The notes under the pieces are model-generated. The model was given only the letters and a program-made list of their open reading frames with translations, did not search any database and had not been told where the DNA came from. A DNA stretch of 9,691 bases from the NCBI GenBank assembly GCA_946480345.1, contig CAMLJR010000119.1, forward strand, positions 1 through 9,691, written 5' to 3'. Source of the DNA: an uncultured Spongiibacteraceae bacterium. GTDB taxonomy: Bacteria > Pseudomonadota > Gammaproteobacteria > Pseudomonadales > CAMLJR01. This document shows positions 5,944 to 9,691 of the stretch, piece by piece. Within the stretch, counting starts at the first letter, position 1. The number at the start of each line of letters is the position of its first letter. Made by a program: the position numbers and the translations under genes.

Positions 5944-6744
5944 TTACTCGATATCCAACGTAATGCTCACCGGGCAGTGATCGCTGCCGGTGATCTCCGG
6001 ATGAATTTCTGCGTTCTGAATATGCGCTCGCAATTGCGGCGATGCCAGCACGTAATCGATTCTCCACCCGACATTGCGCTCGCGTGAATTCGCATAATGA
6101 CTCCACCACGTGTAATACCCATTGCCCTGCTTGAACAAGCGCAGCGTGTCGATAAAGCCGGCATCGACGAATTGTTGAAAACCGGCGCGCTCTTCCAGCG
6201 TGAAACCTTTTTTGCCGCGATTCGGTTTCGGATTGGCGAGATCGAGTTCGGTGTGCGCAACGTTAAGATCGCCGCAAAAAATCACCGGCTTCTTTTGCTG
6301 CAACCATACGCAATATTCGAGAAATGCCGGATCCCAATGCTGATGCCGCAGATCGAGCCGGCTTAAATCGTCTTTTGCATTGGGCGTGTAGACGGTGACG
6401 ACGTAAAATTTTTCGTATTCGGCGCAAATCACGCGCCCTTCGCTGGCGCTGTCGCGCGCCGCGCTATCGGTCAATTGATAACGCGCTGCGATGTCGTCGG
6501 GAAAGCCGAACCGCACATCGATCGGTTCGCGGCGGGAAAAAATTGCAGTGCCCGAATAGCCTTTCTTGACGGCGGAATTCCAGTATTCGCGGTAGTCGGG
6601 CAAATCGATTTCGACCTGCCCGCGCTCGGCTTTCGTTTCCTGCAAACATAAAATGTCGGGCCGATGCGTTTCGATGAAGGGCATGAACGCATTCTTTTTG
6701 AGAACCGCGCGGATGCCGTTAACGTTCCACGAATAAATTTTCAT
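5944..6744 (-). CDS. xthA: Exodeoxyribonuclease III / AP endonuclease (ExoIII family)
   Basis: A 266-residue cytoplasmic repair enzyme of the Mg-dependent EEP nuclease fold. It cuts DNA 5' to abasic sites and degrades duplex DNA 3' to 5' in base-excision repair. The active-site set is complete: SWNVNG (Asn7), LQETK with Glu36, VYTPNA with Tyr119, GDLNVAH with Asp159 and Asn161, WRIDYVL with Asp230, and GSDHCP with Asp255 and His256. Overall wording is closer to the Neisseria Exo/Bacillus ExoA branch than to E. coli XthA. The frame is open to 6804, but the ATG at 6744 begins the conserved MKIYSWNVNG, has GGA 8 bases upstream, and lies downstream of a likely promoter. One oddity is a longer segment before SEGRVI (residues 81-101, rich in Ala, Asp, Ser) where relatives have a short turn. 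Confidence 0.93.
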   Translation of the reverse strand: MKIYSWNVNGIRAVLKKNAFMPFIETHRPDILCLQETKAERGQVEIDLPDYREYWNSAVKKGYSGTAIFSRREPIDVRFGFPDDIAARYQLTDSAARDSASEGRVICAEYEKFYVVTVYTPNAKDDLSRLDLRHQHWDPAFLEYCVWLQQKKPVIFCGDLNVAHTELDLANPKPNRGKKGFTLEERAGFQQFVDAGFIDTLRLFKQGNGYYTWWSHYANSRERNVGWRIDYVLASPQLRAHIQNAEIHPEITGSDHCPVSITLDIE

Positions 6745-6775
6745 TGCTGTTTCCATTGCTGTTGGCCGAGCCCGA

Positions 6776-6804
6776 ATTAGAACGAAGAACAGGCGGTGCG
6801 ACAA
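6776..6804 (-). promoter_or_regulatory. Candidate sigma-70 promoter of xthA
   Basis: On the minus strand, TTGTCG (6799-6804) and TCTAAT (6776-6781) are separated by exactly 17 bases. The -10 matches the consensus at five of six positions and the -35 at four. A start near 6769 gives a leader of about 25 bases before the ATG at 6744. The GH5 gene may be read from here as well. Confidence 0.5.
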
Positions 6805-6821
6805 GCAAACGCATTGAACAA

Positions 6822-6884
6822 TTGTGATCGATGCTTGCTCAAAGGCAGCTCAAGCTAATCCGTTGTGATAGCCATTGTGATAGC
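6822..6884. repeat. TTGTGAT motif x3, including a 12-base tandem repeat, upstream of the LTA-synthase-like gene
   Basis: TTGTGATAGC occurs at 6863-6872 and 6875-6884 with a period of 12 bases (CGTTGTGATAGC, CATTGTGATAGC). A further TTGTGAT is at 6822-6828. They lie in the divergent gap between xthA and the 6931 gene, 46-109 bases before its start. TGTGA equals a CRP-type half-site, but I see no matching TCACA at the right spacing. They are candidate operator sites only. Confidence 0.45.
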
Positions 6885-6930
6885 GTGGCCGCCGCCCGCG
6901 CCAACAAAAAACAGTCGAACAGGTAGCCTC

Positions 6931-8997
6931 ATGCCCAACCCATTGATGTTTAACGAGCGTACTTCGTCGTCGCGCCACACCATTGCCGCCGACCTGACTT
7001 ATATTTTCGGCTGCGCCGCTGTTTTTCTCGTGTTGTTCGCCATCGCGCGCGGCCTGTTGCTGTGGCGCAATGTCGAATTGGTTGCCGACATTCCATGGCG
7101 CGATATCGCCACCGCGTTTGGCATGGGCTTTCGCTTCGATCTGATCATGACGTGCTATGCGCTGGTGCCGCTGGTGTTTGCGACCTTGCTGCCGTCGGGG
7201 TTGGCTTGGCGCGGTGCGTGTAATCTCTGGCTCGGCTTCGCGGCGTTCCTCTATAGCTTTCTGGCGGTGCTCGAACTCGATTTCTATCGCGAATTTCACG
7301 CGCGGTTGAACAGCCTCGTATTCCAATACATAAAAGAAGATCCGCAAACTGTCGTCAGCATGCTGTGGTACGGATTTCCGGTTATCCGCTATTTCGCACT
7401 ATGCGGCGCGCTGACCGGCCTCGCGATATTCGCGATTCGTCGAATCGACCGCGCCACGCGCATTCCGCAAGGGTTGTACACGATCACTTACCGCCGCCGC
7501 CTGGTGGTCGCGCTATTGCTGATATTGACGACTGCTGCGGCCGCGCGCGGCACGTTCCGTTCCGGTCCGCCGCTGCGCTGGGCCGATGCCTATCGCACGC
7601 ATCATTTATTCACCAACCATTTGGCGCTGAATGGCGCGTTCACGCTGACCAAGGCCGCGCGACAGGAGCTGAAGCGCAGCGACGACAATCCCTGGCTCAA
7701 GCAAATGCCGATCAATGAGGCACGCACGCTGGTACAGCAACAGTGGGTCTTACCGCAGGAGCGATTGCTGGAACCGAACGAGCGGCCGATGCTGCGCCAC
7801 TACAGTGCCCCCGCCACCGATGAGCCGTCGCCGTACAAAAACGTCGTTCTCATCATCGATGAAAGTTTCAGTGCGCAGCGCACCGGCACCTTCGGCAATC
7901 CGTTGCAGATCACACCACGCTTCGACGAACTCGCGCAGCAGGGTTTACTGTTCGATCATTTTTTCTCGCAGGGCACGCACACGCATCAGGGGATGTTCGC
8001 GACGATGGCGTGTTTTCCCAATCTGCCGCGTTACGAATATCTGATGAAGCAGCCGCAGGGCGCGAATAATTTTTCCGGCATTACCAAAGTGCTCGCGGCG
8101 CGCGATTATCAAACGCTGTATGTCTACAACGGCGATTTTGCGTGGGACAACCAGGCTGGCTTTTTCCGCGCGCAGAAAATGCAGCGCTTTATCGGCCGAC
8201 ACGATTTCGTGAATCCGCGTTTTTCCGATCGCACCTGGGGCGTGTCGGACGAAGATATGTTCGAGCGCGGTTACGAGGAAATCGCCAAATTGCAGCAATC
8301 GGAAAAACCGTATTTCGTCGTGCTGCAAACGTTATCGAATCACGCACCCTACGCACTGCCGCCCAAGCTGCCGATGGCGCCGGTTGAAATCGATGGCGTG
8401 CGCGACGAGCATCTGACCGCGATGCGTTACAACGATTACGCGCTCGGCGCTTTCTTCGACAAGATCAAGCAACACGGCGGTTTCGACAATACGCTATTCG
8501 TATTTCTCGGCGACCACGGTTTTGGCGGCGGCGAGCAAGTGACCGACATCGACCTGTGGCGTTTTCATGTGCCGCTGCTGATACTCGGGAAGGATATTCA
8601 GCAACGTTACGGTACGCGGCGCACCGTGGTCGGTTCGCAGGTCGATGTGGTGCCGACGATCATGGGGTTGCTCGGCGGCGATTTCGAGCATCACTGCTGG
8701 GGGCGCAATTTACTCGCGCTGCCGGAGGGCGATACGGGCCGTGCTTTCATCAAACCGTCCGGCACCGATTTCACCACCGCCTTTATCGAGGGCGATACGA
8801 TTCTGGTGCAGCCGCCAGAAGCCACTCCGCGGTTGTATCGCTACGAAACGATGCCGCATCTGGTGGCCAAACCTATCGAAGACGCCCCGCAAATGAAGAA
8901 GATGAAAACGCTGATGAACGCGTACATTCAGACTGCGACGCAGGCATTGCTCGACAATCGCGTCGGTCACGGCGATCATTTTGAACCTGCGCAATAA
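6931..8997 (+). CDS. LtaS/OpgB-like membrane phosphoglycerol transferase family (sulfatase fold)
   Basis: A 688-residue inner-membrane enzyme. The N-terminal third has about five membrane helices, near 20-45, 68-90, 95-118, 150-170 and 188-208. The rest is an alkaline-phosphatase/sulfatase-fold domain that would face the periplasm. Its metal and catalytic positions fit lipoteichoic-acid-synthase relatives: Glu311 in LIIDESFS, the candidate nucleophile Thr349 (or Thr351) in SQGTHTHQG, His471 in LSNHAPY, Asp528-His529 in LGDHGFGGG, and FHVPLLILG after it. In Gram-negatives such proteins transfer phosphoglycerol or phosphoethanolamine groups to periplasmic glucans or lipids. The precise donor and acceptor are not evident. 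The frame is open upstream to 6865 with GTG starts, but the ATG at 6931 has AGG 8 bases before it and precedes the first helix cleanly. An ATG at 6946 is an alternative. It is followed after 11 bases by an alpha/beta hydrolase. Confidence 0.82.
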   Translation: MPNPLMFNERTSSSRHTIAADLTYIFGCAAVFLVLFAIARGLLLWRNVELVADIPWRDIATAFGMGFRFDLIMTCYALVPLVFATLLPSGLAWRGACNLWLGFAAFLYSFLAVLELDFYREFHARLNSLVFQYIKEDPQTVVSMLWYGFPVIRYFALCGALTGLAIFAIRRIDRATRIPQGLYTITYRRRLVVALLLILTTAAAARGTFRSGPPLRWADAYRTHHLFTNHLALNGAFTLTKAARQELKRSDDNPWLKQMPINEARTLVQQQWVLPQERLLEPNERPMLRHYSAPATDEPSPYKNVVLIIDESFSAQRTGTFGNPLQITPRFDELAQQGLLFDHFFSQGTHTHQGMFATMACFPNLPRYEYLMKQPQGANNFSGITKVLAARDYQTLYVYNGDFAWDNQAGFFRAQKMQRFIGRHDFVNPRFSDRTWGVSDEDMFERGYEEIAKLQQSEKPYFVVLQTLSNHAPYALPPKLPMAPVEIDGVRDEHLTAMRYNDYALGAFFDKIKQHGGFDNTLFVFLGDHGFGGGEQVTDIDLWRFHVPLLILGKDIQQRYGTRRTVVGSQVDVVPTIMGLLGGDFEHHCWGRNLLALPEGDTGRAFIKPSGTDFTTAFIEGDTILVQPPEATPRLYRYETMPHLVAKPIEDAPQMKKMKTLMNAYIQTATQALLDNRVGHGDHFEPAQ

Positions 8998-9008
8998 CGG
9001 CGACGACG

Positions 9009-9691
9009 ATGAAAAGCAAAACGTATGTGCTGGTGCATGGTGCGTTTCACGGCGGCTGGTGCTGGCGCGATGTCGCGCAAGCATTACGCGCCAATGGACA
9101 CCGTGTGGTTACGCCAACGCTGAGCGGGCTCGCCGAGCGCGCGGAACTGCTGGCGCAACAGCCCACACTCGACACGCATATTGATGAGGTCGTGCAACTG
9201 ATCGCAACCGAATCGCTGCGCGATGTCATTTTGGTGGGACACAGTCTGGGGGCGGCGGTCGCGTGCGGAATTGCCGATCGCACCGCGGAAAATATTCGCC
9301 ATCTGGTCATGCTGGACGGACATATCGTTCAAAGCGGCACGGCGGTGACGGATGTAGCGCCGGTTGAAGTGCTCGATTATTACCAGCGTCTGCGCGTGAA
9401 AAATGGCGGCAACGGTGCGATACCCGTACCGCCAGTCGATTTTTTCGGTATTACAGAAGCGGCCCAAATCGCCTGGCTCGAACACAACCTGACGCCGCAG
9501 CCGGTCGAAACGTTTTTTACCCCTTTGCGCTTGCGCCATCCGCTCGGCGCCGGTTTGCCCGTCACCTACATCACCTGCACCGATCCCGAGTTCCGCCATA
9601 CCAAAACGGCGCGGGAATTTGCGCGCTCGGTTCCCGAATGGCACCAGCTTGAAATTGCCACCGGCCACGATGCAATGATTTCGGCGCCGCA
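9009..9691 (+). CDS. Alpha/beta hydrolase (esterase-like), 3' truncated by window end
   Basis: The first 227 codons of a gene that runs off the window; family members are typically 230-300 residues, so little is missing. It shows the alpha/beta-hydrolase pattern: TYVLVHGAFHGGWCW (5-19, oxyanion-hole HG), the nucleophile elbow VGHSLGAAVA with Ser79, a probable acid Asp192 in ITCTDPEF, and the catalytic His220 in ATGHDAMIS. The HGAFHGGWCW opening and the TGHDAM ending resemble the plant-methylesterase/hydroxynitrile-lyase-like and bacterial EstA-type esterases. No signal peptide is seen, so it is cytoplasmic. It starts 11 bases after the LTA-synthase-like gene with only a weak ribosome-binding site (GGCGACG), which suggests translational coupling. 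The substrate is unknown. Codon usage and composition resemble the neighbours. Confidence 0.85.
   Translation, partial: MKSKTYVLVHGAFHGGWCWRDVAQALRANGHRVVTPTLSGLAERAELLAQQPTLDTHIDEVVQLIATESLRDVILVGHSLGAAVACGIADRTAENIRHLVMLDGHIVQSGTAVTDVAPVEVLDYYQRLRVKNGGNGAIPVPPVDFFGITEAAQIAWLEHNLTPQPVETFFTPLRLRHPLGAGLPVTYITCTDPEFRHTKTAREFARSVPEWHQLEIATGHDAMISAP

Noticed and set aside
6745..6804. 20-codon N-terminal extension of exodeoxyribonuclease III
   Set aside because: The family begins at MKIYSWNVNG, and the extension would cover the candidate promoter at 6776-6804.
9084..9668. 194-codon open frame on the minus strand near the window end
   Set aside because: It is antisense to the alpha/beta hydrolase, which shows a full catalytic triad. 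No supporting start signal or domain is seen.

Overview
The window looks like a stretch of gammaproteobacterial chromosome. It is GC-rich, compact and shows no mobile element. Evidence for the lineage: a hybrid-kinase-type receiver domain, a lipoprotein with a Gram-negative lipobox, an XthA-type nuclease, a periplasmic glycine-zipper protein with a CPPGQAKKG tail, and Shine-Dalgarno sites before most starts. I cannot assign a genus. There are nine protein genes, two of them cut by the window edges, and no tRNA, rRNA, CRISPR array, IS or phage module.

Layout. Positions 1-136 hold the last 44 codons of a receiver-domain protein (+). Its stop overlaps the stop of a convergent minus-strand pair: a four-helix YvlD/phage-holin-4_2 protein (1316-1708) followed by a paraoxonase-like beta-propeller lipoprotein (133-1266). 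A divergent intergenic region then leads to an SbmA/BacA/YddA-type ABC half-transporter (1831-3588, +). A secreted single-FnIII-domain protein (3778-4266, +) faces a glycine-zipper protein (4352-4684, -), and a perfect 17-bp UUCG-loop bidirectional terminator lies between them. Further on are a minus-strand pair, exodeoxyribonuclease III (5944-6744) then a GH5 exo-beta-1,3-glucanase-like enzyme (4779-5891). Last is a plus-strand pair, an LtaS/OpgB-like membrane phosphoglycerol-transferase/sulfatase-fold protein (6931-8997) and an alpha/beta hydrolase (9009 to the edge).

The strongest lead is the ABC transporter. Its reading frame and membrane domain are intact. Its nucleotide-binding domain keeps its overall outline and Q-loop but has lost the Walker A lysine and glycines, the signature motif, the Walker B aspartate and the H-loop histidine. 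It looks like a pseudo-ATPase fused to an SbmA-type membrane domain. SbmA is proton-driven and has no NBD, so this protein may be an evolutionary intermediate or a transporter with a purely structural NBD.

The second lead is the lipoprotein. Every calcium and active-site-cavity position I could line up from memory with human PON1 is present, in a bacterial outer-membrane-type lipoprotein.

The genes do not form one pathway. Several act at the envelope (lipoprotein, holin-like protein, transporter, FnIII protein, glycine zipper, LTA-synthase-like enzyme). Short repeats sit in three intergenic regions (TGAACGCT x3, TTGAAATACAGC x2, TTGTGATAGC x2) and are candidate regulatory sites. The start codons I prefer for four minus- or plus-strand genes are internal to the longest possible frames, supported by ribosome-binding sites, signal peptides or promoters.
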